NCBI GenBank assembly: GCA_903871465.1
Contig: CAIQHB010000013.1
Coordinates: forward strand, 18,568 to 82,567
Direction of reading: 5' to 3'
Length of the DNA: 64,000 nucleotides
Source: an uncultured Methanosarcinales archaeon
GTDB lineage: Archaea; Halobacteriota; Methanosarcinia; Methanotrichales; Methanotrichaceae
Below, piece by piece: positions 17,106 to 24,821 of the stretch (within the stretch, counting starts at the first letter, position 1; each line of letters begins with the position of its first letter). Made by a program: the position numbers and the translations under genes. The notes beneath the pieces were generated by a model, which was given only the letters and a program-made list of their open reading frames with translations, searched no databases and had not been told where the DNA came from.

Positions 17106-18533
17106 ATGGCAGACATCAATAAGATCGACGATAATATTTATGAGGTGCCCATCGGCTACCGGCCGGGCATGCGTGTGCCGGGGCGAATCTTTGTCTCCGA
17201 GGCGCTGCGCGCGATGGTGGAGCCGGGAACAGTAGATCAGGTGGCCAATGTAGCCACCCTGCCTGGCATTGTCAAATACTCCATGGCCATGCCCGATGCT
17301 CATCTGGGCTACGGCTTTCCCATCGGCGGAGTGGCGGCTTTTCAAGAAGATGGCGGCATCATCAGCCCTGGTGGCGTGGGCTTTGACATCAACTGCGGCG
17401 TGCGTCTTCTCCGCACCGACCTGGACTCAACGCTGGTGCAGCCGCTCATCAACACCTTGATAGATGCGCTCTTTGAGGCCATACCATCCGGACTCGGCGC
17501 CACCGGCCGGCTGCAAGCCAGCGATCAGCAGCTCACCGAGGCCTTTATCTCTGGGTCCAAGTGGGCCGTGGAGCAGGGCTACGGTGTGGAAGCAGACGTG
17601 ACTCACTGTGAAGAGAACGGCCACATGGAAGGTGCAGATCCGGCCCAGGTGAGCGCAAAGGCCCGCAAGAGAGGCCGCCCTCAGCTGGGGACCCTGGGCA
17701 GCGGCAACCACTTCCTGGAGATCCAGCGAGTGGAAGAGATTTTTGACGAGGAAAAGGCAAAGCAGTTCGGCCTATTCAAAGGCCAGATTACGATCATGAT
17801 CCACTGCGGCTCACGGGGGGCCGGCCACCAGATATGCACCGATCATCTGGAGGTCTTGAACCAGGCGGTGAAAAAGTACAATATCGAGATTCCAGACAAG
17901 CAGCTTGCCTGCGCGCCATTAGGCTCTCCGGAGGCGGAGCGTTACTTTGGAGGAATGGTCTGCGCCGCCAACTACGCCTGGGCCAACCGGCATATCATCG
18001 CCCACTGGACGCGAGAGGTCTTTGAAAGGTACTTCCCCGAGGCATCGCTGGATCTGGTATACGACGTGGCTCACAACGTGGCCAAGATCGAGGAGCATGA
18101 TGTGGATGGCCAGCGCATGCGCCTCTACGTGCACCGCAAGGGCGCGACCCGGGCCTTTGGTCCCAGCCGCAAAGAGGTGCCGGCGACCTACAGAAGCGTG
18201 GGCCAGCCTGTGCTCATTCCGGGAAGCATGGGAACGGCTTCTTATGTTCTATGCGGCAATGACAATGCTCTGAATGTTTCTTTCGGCTCCGCCTGCCATG
18301 GTGCAGGCCGGGTCATGAGCCGAAGCCGGGCCACCAGATTGTTCAACGGCAAAGACGTGAAGGCTGCTTTGAATCTGCAGGGAATCGTGGTCAAGGCCAC
18401 ATCGCCTGCCATGCTGGCAGAAGAGGCTCCCCAGGTCTACAAGCCCTCCGGAGATGTGGTGGACGTGGTGCACAACCTCAAAATCGCCACAAAAGTCGCC
18501 AAGCTTGTGCCCATCGGAGTATCCAAGGGATGA
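17106..18533 (+). CDS. rtcB: tRNA-splicing / RNA-repair ligase RtcB
   Basis: RtcB joins 2',3'-cyclic-phosphate (3'-phosphate) and 5'-OH RNA ends in a GTP- and metal-dependent reaction, in archaea chiefly to seal tRNA exons. Seen here are MPDAHLGYGFPIGGVAAF, GGVGFDINCGVRLLRTDL (metal-ligand Cys), LGSGNHFLEIQ, HCGSRGAGHQ, and near the C-terminus GSACHGAGRVMSRSRA with the guanylylated His environment. The length of 475 aa is standard and no intein is present. The start at 17106 (MADINKIDD) is chosen over an earlier in-frame ATG at 17076 that lies inside the archease gene. The trmJ-like gene overlaps its stop by 4 bp. Confidence 0.96.
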   Translation: MADINKIDDNIYEVPIGYRPGMRVPGRIFVSEALRAMVEPGTVDQVANVATLPGIVKYSMAMPDAHLGYGFPIGGVAAFQEDGGIISPGGVGFDINCGVRLLRTDLDSTLVQPLINTLIDALFEAIPSGLGATGRLQASDQQLTEAFISGSKWAVEQGYGVEADVTHCEENGHMEGADPAQVSAKARKRGRPQLGTLGSGNHFLEIQRVEEIFDEEKAKQFGLFKGQITIMIHCGSRGAGHQICTDHLEVLNQAVKKYNIEIPDKQLACAPLGSPEAERYFGGMVCAANYAWANRHIIAHWTREVFERYFPEASLDLVYDVAHNVAKIEEHDVDGQRMRLYVHRKGATRAFGPSRKEVPATYRSVGQPVLIPGSMGTASYVLCGNDNALNVSFGSACHGAGRVMSRSRATRLFNGKDVKAALNLQGIVVKATSPAMLAEEAPQVYKPSGDVVDVVHNLKIATKVAKLVPIGVSKG

Positions 18534-19270
18534 ATCTGCGGGTCGTCCTGGTCGAGCCGCTGTACGAAGGCAATGTGGGCTCCGTGGCCCGGGCCATGAA
18601 GAACTTCGGCTTTCATGATCTGGCGATGGTCAACCCGTGCAAGATCGAGGACTATGGCTCCGCCATGGCCTCACATGCCAGGGACGTACTGCAGATGTCT
18701 AAGAGCTTCTCATCTCTGCAGGAGGCCCTGGAGGGCGCCAACCTGGTGGTGGGCACAACCGGCAAGAGATTGGAGACGGAGCAGCACCACCTGCGACTGC
18801 ATCTGCGCGTGCCGTGCTTTACACCCGCAGAGCTGGCAGCGAAGCTGAACGGAAAAGATGGGACTGTAGCGCTGCTGCTGGGCAGGGAGGACTGCGGCCT
18901 CAACAGTGAGGAGCTGGCCATCTGCGATATGGTGGTCTCCATCCCCACCAGCGGCGAGTATCCGGTCATGAACCTCTCTCATGCGGCTGCAATCCTGTTC
19001 TATGAGCTCTCCGCATCTGAGTCAGGAGCCACGGAAATGGCCAGCCGGCAAAGCCTCAATCTACTCCAAGCAGGGGCGAATTCGCTGCTCCTGGACGTCT
19101 GCTACCCCGATCATAAGGCGGATTTTGCAGATCTGATGCTGCGGCGCATCTTCGGCAGGGCCGAGCTGACGGAAAGGGAAGCGCGCAGCCTTTTGGGCAT
19201 TATAAAGAGAATTCGCTGGAGGATAACTCACGGCCAGGAAAATGGGATGGGGGCGGAAGATAATGCCTAG
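18530..19270 (+). CDS. trmJ: TrmJ-like tRNA 2'-O-methyltransferase (SPOUT family)
   Basis: The alpha/beta-knot methyltransferase core is clear: VLVEPLYEGNVGSVARAMKNFGF (motif 1, about 6-28), LLLGREDCGLNSEEL and IPTSGEYPVMNLSHAAAILFYEL (motifs 2-3, about 117-162). Archaeal TrmJ methylates the ribose of residue 32 in tRNA using S-adenosylmethionine. The 246-aa length and the C-terminal helical extension (LTEREARSLLGIIKRIRWRI) agree. It is translationally coupled to rtcB (ATGA), giving an archease-rtcB-trmJ tRNA-processing operon. The position specificity is inferred from the family. Confidence 0.88.
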   Translation: MNLRVVLVEPLYEGNVGSVARAMKNFGFHDLAMVNPCKIEDYGSAMASHARDVLQMSKSFSSLQEALEGANLVVGTTGKRLETEQHHLRLHLRVPCFTPAELAAKLNGKDGTVALLLGREDCGLNSEELAICDMVVSIPTSGEYPVMNLSHAAAILFYELSASESGATEMASRQSLNLLQAGANSLLLDVCYPDHKADFADLMLRRIFGRAELTEREARSLLGIIKRIRWRITHGQENGMGAEDNA

Positions 19271-19335
19271 GGGCAACTCTCAAAAGGCTTTAAATATTGG
19301 ACAGAGATAGAGATATCTTACTAAGGGCTAGTTAT

Positions 19336-19491
19336 ATGGAAGAGATTGCAGAACCTCGCGAATTCATTAAAGATCTGTTGCCGTACGGTGGAGCTGTGAA
19401 TATTCGCGGCGAAATTGTCTGGCGAATCACTAAGGAAGTGCACGAGGCAATGAAGACCAGAGTTTTAAGTCTCTTCGAAAACGATGATTAG
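19336..19491 (+). CDS. putative antitoxin of a PIN-domain toxin
   Basis: The 51-aa protein (MEEIAEPREFIKDLLPYGGA, then a GEIVWRITKEVHEAMKTRVLSLF amphipathic end) is encoded immediately before and overlapping (8 bp) a PIN-domain gene, the standard order for VapB-VapC type modules. The frame extends to a TTG at 19297, but a TATA-like CTTTAAATAT lies at 19288-19297, so ATG 19336 with the AGGG site just upstream is the better start. No ribbon-helix-helix or AbrB signature is obvious, so the antitoxin assignment rests on context. Confidence 0.55.
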   Translation: MEEIAEPREFIKDLLPYGGAVNIRGEIVWRITKEVHEAMKTRVLSLFENDD

Positions 19492-19969
19492 ATTAGCAGT
19501 CGACTCTAATATCTTTTTCTTTTCTCTAAAATCCCATCGCAGAGATGTTAATCCCAGAGATGTAGAACGTCTACTGAGAAAACTAAGTGGCGATCCAAGG
19601 GTGGAGCTCTTCGTGCCTATCACAGTCTTGGGTGAGAGCGTAATTGAAAGCCTGTTGGGCGAGGGCGGCGGTGAACACGACCTAAGTGAGCTTTACCGGT
19701 TGATCGGTCTTTGGGGTGCCTTAGATCTCTTGTTTCTCTATCCAAACGATGTTGTCGCAGCCGTATGTTATCAGTTGTCGAAAAGAAAAGAGGAAAGAGA
19801 TGACTTCAGGCTAAATGATACCGATCTGGTCCACTTGGGATATGCCCTGGCGCATGAAATGGATTATTTCCTGACAGAGGATAAAGCTTTGAAGCATGTC
19901 GAACCCTATATTCCCAAGAAAGCAAAGCTTCAGGTAATTGGGCTGGAAGATGTTAGAAATATAACTTAG
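19484..19969 (+). CDS. PIN-domain ribonuclease, probable VapC-like toxin
   Basis: The 161-aa PIN fold has its acidic active-site residues placed as expected: Asp7 in LAVDSNIFFF, Glu50 in TVLGESVIES, the Asp pair in LNDTDLVHLGYALAHEMDYFLTEDKAL (about 108-130). VapC toxins cleave tRNA or rRNA and are neutralised by the protein encoded just upstream, whose stop codon overlaps this start. It sits between the trmJ operon and a second small module (20097-20617), so the locus is a small accessory island. Sequence divergence from typical VapC (about 130 aa) is noticeable, so the target is unknown. Confidence 0.75.
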   Translation: MIRLAVDSNIFFFSLKSHRRDVNPRDVERLLRKLSGDPRVELFVPITVLGESVIESLLGEGGGEHDLSELYRLIGLWGALDLLFLYPNDVVAAVCYQLSKRKEERDDFRLNDTDLVHLGYALAHEMDYFLTEDKALKHVEPYIPKKAKLQVIGLEDVRNIT

Positions 19970-20096
19970 AGGTTGTCTTCTACGGTTTGCCGGAGCAGGC
20001 ATGAGCCTCGGATTTGCTAATGGTTAAGGCTTAGGGACAATTCTAAGGAAGCCTCCCGGAGGGCTGCGAAAGCTGCATATCCTTGATGTATCTGAT

Positions 20097-20279
20097 CTAA
20101 TGCTCGGGAATCCATCTCAACTTCTGGATGATTACGGCTTCTGCATTCTCAATCAGTGTGATGCTCTGCGCCCTATGTCTGCCGCTCTTTACAATAACTA
20201 CTGGCCCCGTTATCTTTCGGGACTCCGCGTAGATCTTTGCTCCGTGCAACGCATCGCCCTCTTCGTAGCCATCCATCAA
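20097..20279 (-). CDS. 60-aa unknown protein coupled to an RHH regulator
   Basis: It starts within the last codons of the ribbon-helix-helix gene (4-bp overlap), so the two are almost certainly co-translated. The sequence (MMDGYEEGDALHGAKIYAES, then a TGPVVIVKSGRHRAQSITLI strand-rich part) is a compact mixed alpha/beta piece that I do not recognise. By position it would be the toxin or effector of a two-gene module, but it is short for the known RelE/ParE/MazF/PIN toxins and could be the remains of one. Confidence 0.45.
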   Translation of the reverse strand: MMDGYEEGDALHGAKIYAESRKITGPVVIVKSGRHRAQSITLIENAEAVIIQKLRWIPEH

Positions 20280-20617
20280 ACAGCCTCCAGACGGCCCTCT
20301 TTCTTCAGCTCGGAAGTAATCCGGCGCACCAGGTCAAAATCCAGCTCCAGATCTTGAGAGATCTCATCAGGATAAGCTTCATGTTTTCTCTGGAAGTATC
20401 CTATGATCTCCTTTTTTGCCGTCTCATAATCGACGTTCCGGCATTTTATCACCTTTATGGCAGCCAGCTTGTTACGGATTGCTTCTCGCACGAAGTCCGA
20501 TGCGTTGAGGTAGACACCGGCATCAATCAGATCTTGTATCTGCGCGAGCTCGCTCTGCGTGATCTTCGATCCGATAACACATCCATGAGATTCCTTCGGT
20601 CTTGCTGCGCCAGCCAT
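20276..20617 (-). CDS. ribbon-helix-helix (CopG/Arc-type) transcription factor, probable antitoxin
   Basis: Residues about 14-55 have the RHH pattern of CopG-like antitoxins: a beta strand (CVIGSKITQSELAQIQDLID), then AGVYLNASDFVREAIRNKLAAI, whose ASDFVREAIR helix is diagnostic. The remaining 55 residues are charged and helical (KEIIGYFQRKHEAYPDEISQDLELDFDLV) and probably bind a partner. It is the first gene of a two-gene operon with the unknown 60-aa protein. An inverted repeat GTTAA/TTAAC sits directly before its start codon, which fits autorepression. Confidence 0.75.
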   Translation of the reverse strand: MAGAARPKESHGCVIGSKITQSELAQIQDLIDAGVYLNASDFVREAIRNKLAAIKVIKCRNVDYETAKKEIIGYFQRKHEAYPDEISQDLELDFDLVRRITSELKKEGRLEAV

Positions 20618-20619
20618 AC

Positions 20620-20635
20620 GTTAAACTGGGTTAAC
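20620..20635. promoter_or_regulatory. operator-like inverted repeat before the RHH gene
   Basis: GTTAA-ACTGGG-TTAAC lies 3-18 bases upstream of the RHH start codon. The position and symmetry are typical of autoregulatory sites of RHH antitoxins. An AT-rich stretch upstream (TTTTTTAATC on the minus strand) could be the promoter. Confidence 0.4.
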
Positions 20636-20797
20636 TTCGATTAAAAAACTTTTGCCCCTGAGATTTGATTTTGTCACGCTTGGGCTCGGATAAGATTGAT
20701 TGCTAGGAGACTATATTTTAAAATTGTTTGTGTGTAAATTATTAACCTCATGATATTAGTGCCATATCGCGTGCTCGTCTTGCATTATTGAAGAAGC

Positions 20798-21916
20798 TCA
20801 TTTCCCGTTTTCGTAGACTCTCTCCGCCCTTTCGCATATCTCATCCCAGTCGTACTTTCTCGCCATCTCTATGCACTGCCCTCGCATGTCATCCCCCTTT
20901 TGAAGCGCCCGGCAAAGCCCCTCTCCCAGATCTTCCACTGTGGGCTCGCAGACTATTCCCGTCTGCTCTGTAACAAGATCCATCACTGCATTCATTCTGT
21001 GCTTCACCGTGACCACGGGCAGACCGCAGGCGTTTGCCTCCAGGGCCGCCATGCCGAAGCCCTCTCTTGTGGACGGCGAGGCGAATAATCGAGAGGATTT
21101 CATGAGCGCCAGGGCATCACTGTAATTCTCCAGAAAGCCGCAAAACTCAATATTCTTTTCCAGTCCTCTCTCGCGAACCAGGGATTTCAGAGCTGAATTC
21201 TCCGGACCGTCTCCGATTATCAGGGCTTTAACGTCCGGAATTTCCGACTTCACCATTTCCAATGCCTGGATGAGAAGGTCCACGTTCTTGTGCCGAACAA
21301 GCCTTCCGGCACAAATTATATCCGACTGCTTCTCTGAGGGTATTATCCGCTCAATTTTCTGCCAGTCGATGCCGTTTGGCACAACCTGTACCGCCTTTGC
21401 TCCCAGCCTTTCCAGATCCCTTTGTGTCCTCTCCGAGACGGCGATGTTCTTATCCGTTAGCCTGGATGCTGCCTTTTCAATATACTTGCCAAAGGCGCCT
21501 TTCCTTCCCATGTACTCGTACCAGTAGTCTCCCCAGACCTCATGCCAGGTGATGAACAAATCCCGCCTATTGACGCTCGCAAGGAGCTTTGCCGAGAAGC
21601 AGGAGAGATACGGGAAGTTCTGGCAATCGACGATCTCGCATTCTACTCCGGCGGATAGTACCTTGCCTGCAAAGTAGGCCGCCTCCGTCATCGATCTCTT
21701 GCCGCCGGAGTAAAGCGGCATGGGTTGGCAGATGCCGTGCAGGTGCACGCCATCTATTTGGATATCGTTCTCTCCCTCCCACCACTTCATGCCATAGCAG
21801 TGGACCGCGTGGCCGCGCGCAGCCATCCTTTGCGAGAGCTCATAAATCCTCTTCTCGGCGCCACCCTTCACCCAGGGATAGACTGCATCATAGAGGTAGG
21901 CGATCTCCAACTTCAA
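20798..21916 (-). CDS. glycosyltransferase family 4 (GT-B fold)
   Basis: This 372-aa retaining-type glycosyltransferase has the GT1/GT4 layout. The N-terminal Rossmann half begins LEIAYLYDAVYPWVKGGAEKRIYEL, with the acceptor-side GGAE loop. The C-terminal nucleotide-sugar half has VVPNGIDW, ICAGRLVRHKNVDLLIQAL and FASPSTREGFGMAALEANACGLPVV, the E-x7-E donor motif. It probably adds a sugar to a lipid-linked or surface glycan. A GT2 polyprenyl-type enzyme follows upstream on the same strand with a 13-base gap, so the two are likely one operon for surface-glycan or N-glycan synthesis. Substrates cannot be read from sequence. Confidence 0.88.
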   Translation of the reverse strand: MKLEIAYLYDAVYPWVKGGAEKRIYELSQRMAARGHAVHCYGMKWWEGENDIQIDGVHLHGICQPMPLYSGGKRSMTEAAYFAGKVLSAGVECEIVDCQNFPYLSCFSAKLLASVNRRDLFITWHEVWGDYWYEYMGRKGAFGKYIEKAASRLTDKNIAVSERTQRDLERLGAKAVQVVPNGIDWQKIERIIPSEKQSDIICAGRLVRHKNVDLLIQALEMVKSEIPDVKALIIGDGPENSALKSLVRERGLEKNIEFCGFLENYSDALALMKSSRLFASPSTREGFGMAALEANACGLPVVTVKHRMNAVMDLVTEQTGIVCEPTVEDLGEGLCRALQKGDDMRGQCIEMARKYDWDEICERAERVYENGK

Positions 21917-21929
21917 ACACCTTCAACCT

Positions 21930-23051
21930 TCAGTCGTCCTGATGGCCGTTGCATAGCAAGAGCAGGCTGATGAACATTCCCGAGAAGATTGTCTGGATTC
22001 CGAGGATTGATAAGATCATGGCGATCATGGCATTCTGGGCGGCATCCAGTGCCCCAAAGCCCGATCCCCCCCATCTCAAGAGGACGCTCAAACCAAGAGT
22101 AACGCCTGCTGCAAGCAGTACCACCCCTAAAGTCAGCTCTTTTTCCAGGGAATGGTAGCTTATCAGTTTTTTGATTCTCCCGGGGCTGGAGAGACCATAT
22201 GTGACGCCAAATGCACCAAAATAGAGTCCCGCCAAGAGCATCTGATACCCTATGATGAGCAAGAGGCCGCCAAGGATCAGAGAATGCATCCTCGATCCAC
22301 CTTGCAGATATACACCTACCGCCAGGACCAGCCCAAAAACAAGAGCCAGCAGCCCGGGAAAGAGCAGGAAAGGCACCGGACGGTAGAGCATCATAAAACG
22401 CAGGTGTCTCCAGCCGTCAGTAAAGGAATGAAGCTTGGAATTCCCTTTGCGCGGCCGATACGTGATTGGAACTTCAGCGATTCTCAGACCCTTGGAAGAG
22501 GCTTCGATCACCATCTCCGAAGCGAATTCCATTCCACCCGACCTGAGCCGTAGCTTTTTCAGTCCTTCGCGTGTGATGGCACGCAGTCCGCAATGGGCAT
22601 CCGAGATGCCGGCAGAAAAGAGCTGATTCAGCACCCAGGTGAGGATCGGGTTTCCAATATAGCGATGGAGGGCGGGCATTGCCCCGGGAAGAATCTCTCC
22701 TTTCAGCCTTGATCCGATCACCATGTCGTAGTTGCCGCTTTTCAGGAGGACCAGCATATCCTGGATGGCTTCAGGATCGTAAGTCAGATCGCCGTCCATG
22801 AGAACGACATAATCCCCTCGCGCCTCCCCAAATCCAGCCAGATAGGCATTTCCGTATCCCAGTTTTTCGGGCCGGATAACTCTGGCGCCAGAGGATGCGG
22901 CAATATTTGGAGTTTGGTCGCTCGAGCTGTCTGAAACTATGACCTCTCCCACGAGACCGCTCTTCGCGAAGGCCAGTTGAGCTTTCTGTATGCATTCGCA
23001 GATGGTCTCGGCTTCGTTTTTGGTGGGGATAATCAGGCTGATCTCGGGCAC
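21930..23051 (-). CDS. dolichyl-phosphate sugar synthase-like glycosyltransferase family 2 with membrane domain
   Basis: The N-terminal 230 residues are a GT2 (DPM1-like) domain: ISLIIPTKNEAETICECI, VIVSDSSSDQT, GYGNAYLAGFGEARGDYVVLMDGDLTYDPEAI (DxD-type metal site) and HCGLRAITREGLKKL. The rest is a membrane domain of about four helices. Such enzymes move a sugar from a nucleotide sugar to a polyprenyl phosphate at the membrane. The gene has an upstream-facing start next to a 180-bp gap and is followed by the GT4 gene. Mannose is the commonest donor for the family, but this is inference. Confidence 0.88.
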   Translation of the reverse strand: MPEISLIIPTKNEAETICECIQKAQLAFAKSGLVGEVIVSDSSSDQTPNIAASSGARVIRPEKLGYGNAYLAGFGEARGDYVVLMDGDLTYDPEAIQDMLVLLKSGNYDMVIGSRLKGEILPGAMPALHRYIGNPILTWVLNQLFSAGISDAHCGLRAITREGLKKLRLRSGGMEFASEMVIEASSKGLRIAEVPITYRPRKGNSKLHSFTDGWRHLRFMMLYRPVPFLLFPGLLALVFGLVLAVGVYLQGGSRMHSLILGGLLLIIGYQMLLAGLYFGAFGVTYGLSSPGRIKKLISYHSLEKELTLGVVLLAAGVTLGLSVLLRWGGSGFGALDAAQNAMIAMILSILGIQTIFSGMFISLLLLCNGHQDD

Positions 23052-23233
23052 AATTCATAGCGACGGCGGTTTCATCTGTTAAGCCTTTCCTTAGCAGAAG
23101 GTGCTTGACCCTGGGCAGAGGTGGCCGAATGCGGCAAACGATGAGAATCCGGTCTCATGCGCCCTTTTCAAAGAGGAAAATGGCGGCGGCGAACCTGCGC
23201 AGCAAGCTGCGGTTTAATCATTTTAAAATAGAA
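23052..23233. other. intergenic gap between GT2 gene and dodecin
   Basis: No supported gene is present. The open frames crossing this region have no recognisable motif and overlap the dodecin gene antisense. Confidence 0.3.
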
Positions 23234-23470
23234 TCAGAGCGTCTCAGGCTCGACTTCATGCTTGAAGGAGAGCCTGACCCGGGCCCGGTACTCCATGACA
23301 CTTCCATCAGCAAGGTTTGTGTCCAGCTTCACGACCTCGGCGATCCTCATGTTTGTCAGCTTCTTGTCTGCGGTTTCCATTGCAGTCTTGACGGCTTCTT
23401 CCCAGCTTTTTGTTGAGGTTCCCACTAACTCGATAGCTTCGTAGGCGCTGTTGCCAATTGGGCTTTCCAT
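23234..23470 (-). CDS. dodecin-type flavin-binding protein
   Basis: The 78-aa protein has the dodecin fold signature: AYEAIELVGTSTKSWEEAVKTAMETADK, LTNMRIAEVVKLDTNLADGS and a final strand EYRARVRLSFKHE. Dodecins assemble into twelve-subunit hollow spheres that store or buffer flavins, FMN or riboflavin, and in archaea are thought to protect against free-flavin reactivity. It is slightly longer than the usual 65-70 aa because of an N-terminal MESPIGNS extension. It is a monocistronic small gene with no obvious flavin gene next to it. Confidence 0.85.
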   Translation of the reverse strand: MESPIGNSAYEAIELVGTSTKSWEEAVKTAMETADKKLTNMRIAEVVKLDTNLADGSVMEYRARVRLSFKHEVEPETL

Positions 23471-23583
23471 GCTAATAAAAGGCGCTTTTACTTGATATAT
23501 CTTGTCCGGTAAAACCGTTTCCCCAGTACCTGGACGTCATCCGCCGGGAAAGAAAAAGCTGAAAAAAGGGGATTTGCGATTTT

Positions 23584-24216
23584 TCACTCAGCAGTCTCCT
23601 CTTTTACTTCCTCAGGTTCTGCGGTCTTTGCTTCCTCAGGTTCTGCGGTCTTTGCATCATCGACTTCTACCTTTCGAGCTTCCTTCTTCGGACCTCTGCC
23701 CATAGTCACCAGGGACGCTTTAGCCTGAATCCTGGCCAGAGGATAATCGTCCTTGGCCACCTTCTCCAGGGCCACAATGGCTCGGTTGTCCTTCAGCTCA
23801 CCGACTATCCAGGCAGCGCCTGCTCGCACGTCCTTGTCCGCGTCTCCCAGGGCCTGGATTATGCGATCCGAGACCTGCTTTCCGTATGCTGCGATGGCCA
23901 CCATGGCATTGCTCTTGACCAGGTACTCTTCGTCCTTAAGGGCATCAATGAGAGCCTCCAGGGACTCAGAGGCCTCGCGTTTGGAGAGGAGGATGATGGC
24001 GTTGGAGCGCACCAGCATGTGCTTGTCCTTGGTAGCTGCGATCAGCTTCTCTGTGGACCAGCTCGGATCGGGGAGCACCGCGGGCATGGAAGGCGCTTCT
24101 GCGCCACAGGTCGGACAGGCTTCCTCCATCATGGAACGGGTAACTATGGGGGCCGCGTTGTCCTCGCTTTTCTTCTCTTCAGTCGTAATCTCATCTGCTT
24201 TCTTTTCTTCTTCCAT
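23584..24216 (-). CDS. HEAT-repeat protein with charged tails
   Basis: A central block of about five PBS-lyase/HEAT-type repeats (for example KDKHMLVRSNAIILLSKREAS, LKDEEYLVKSNAMVAIAAYG, DADKDVRAGAAWIVGELKD) makes a superhelical interaction scaffold. The N-terminus is acidic/lysine-rich and the C-terminus has tandem AEPEE repeats (EDAKTAEPEEAKTAEPEEV). A short CxxC (CPTCGAE) lies near residue 35. Length is 210 aa. HEAT-repeat proteins are adaptors in protein complexes, and no catalytic motif is present. It stands alone next to the iorAB genes, with its start 17 bases from the end of iorB. Confidence 0.78.
   Translation of the reverse strand: MEEEKKADEITTEEKKSEDNAAPIVTRSMMEEACPTCGAEAPSMPAVLPDPSWSTEKLIAATKDKHMLVRSNAIILLSKREASESLEALIDALKDEEYLVKSNAMVAIAAYGKQVSDRIIQALGDADKDVRAGAAWIVGELKDNRAIVALEKVAKDDYPLARIQAKASLVTMGRGPKKEARKVEVDDAKTAEPEEAKTAEPEEVKEETAE
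23608..23655. repeat. 24-bp tandem repeat inside the HEAT protein gene
   Basis: The unit TTCCTCAGGTTCTGCGGTCT plus TTGC occurs twice exactly and encodes the repeated AKTAEPEE tail. It is probably a slippage-prone region that changes tail length. Confidence 0.8.
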
Positions 24217-24233
24217 GCCATTTTCTTTTGCGG

Positions 24234-24821
24234 CTATTCTACTTCAGCTTTTCCCAAAGAAAAGGCCTTTCTATTTGCATCCAGGTACTTGGATGGCACC
24301 ACATCGCAAAGTGCCCCCAGGATGAGCTCCTCCTTCAGTGGAATATACCTCGCCAGAGCCCCGAGCATTACCACATTCATGGCCTGGGCTGTGCCCGCCT
24401 TCTTCGCTATTGCCGTGGCGTCCATGGGCACCGCCCTCCGGCAAAGACCCTCAAAGGGGGCGAGAATCTCTTCCAGCGGGGGGTAGCGAGCCGCGCCTGT
24501 GGTCACGGTAACCGGTAGTACCGGCCTGGTGTTGATCAGAGCCACTCCATTTGGAGAAAGGAAGTGGGCGAAGCGCAGGGCTTCCGCCGGCTCCAGGGCT
24601 ACCAACACATCCGCTCCGCCGGAGGCGACCATGGGACTGAAGCGGCATCCTATGCGGGTATGATTGATCACACTGCCTCCTCTCTGGGCCATGCCGTGCG
24701 TTTCAGCTCCGCGCACAGGTTTTCCGGCCATAACTCCGGCCCGGCCGATAACATCCGAGATCAGTATGACTCCCTGCCCACCCACACCTACGATTACTAT
24801 GTCGCATTCAGATGTCCTCAT
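24234..24821 (-). CDS. iorB: indolepyruvate:ferredoxin oxidoreductase beta subunit
   Basis: This is the small subunit of the TPP- and Fe-S-dependent enzyme that oxidises aryl pyruvates (from Trp, Phe, Tyr breakdown) to aryl-acetyl-CoA with ferredoxin as acceptor, or runs in reverse for synthesis. The gamma-type domain starts CDIVIVGVGGQGVILISDVIG and has RGAETHGMAQRGGSVINHTRIG, both strongly conserved in the family. The frame is open to 24884, but the ATG at 24821 overlaps the iorA stop by 4 bp and starts the conserved region, so it is preferred (195 aa). It is co-transcribed with iorA. Confidence 0.92.
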   Translation of the reverse strand: MRTSECDIVIVGVGGQGVILISDVIGRAGVMAGKPVRGAETHGMAQRGGSVINHTRIGCRFSPMVASGGADVLVALEPAEALRFAHFLSPNGVALINTRPVLPVTVTTGAARYPPLEEILAPFEGLCRRAVPMDATAIAKKAGTAQAMNVVMLGALARYIPLKEELILGALCDVVPSKYLDANRKAFSLGKAEVE

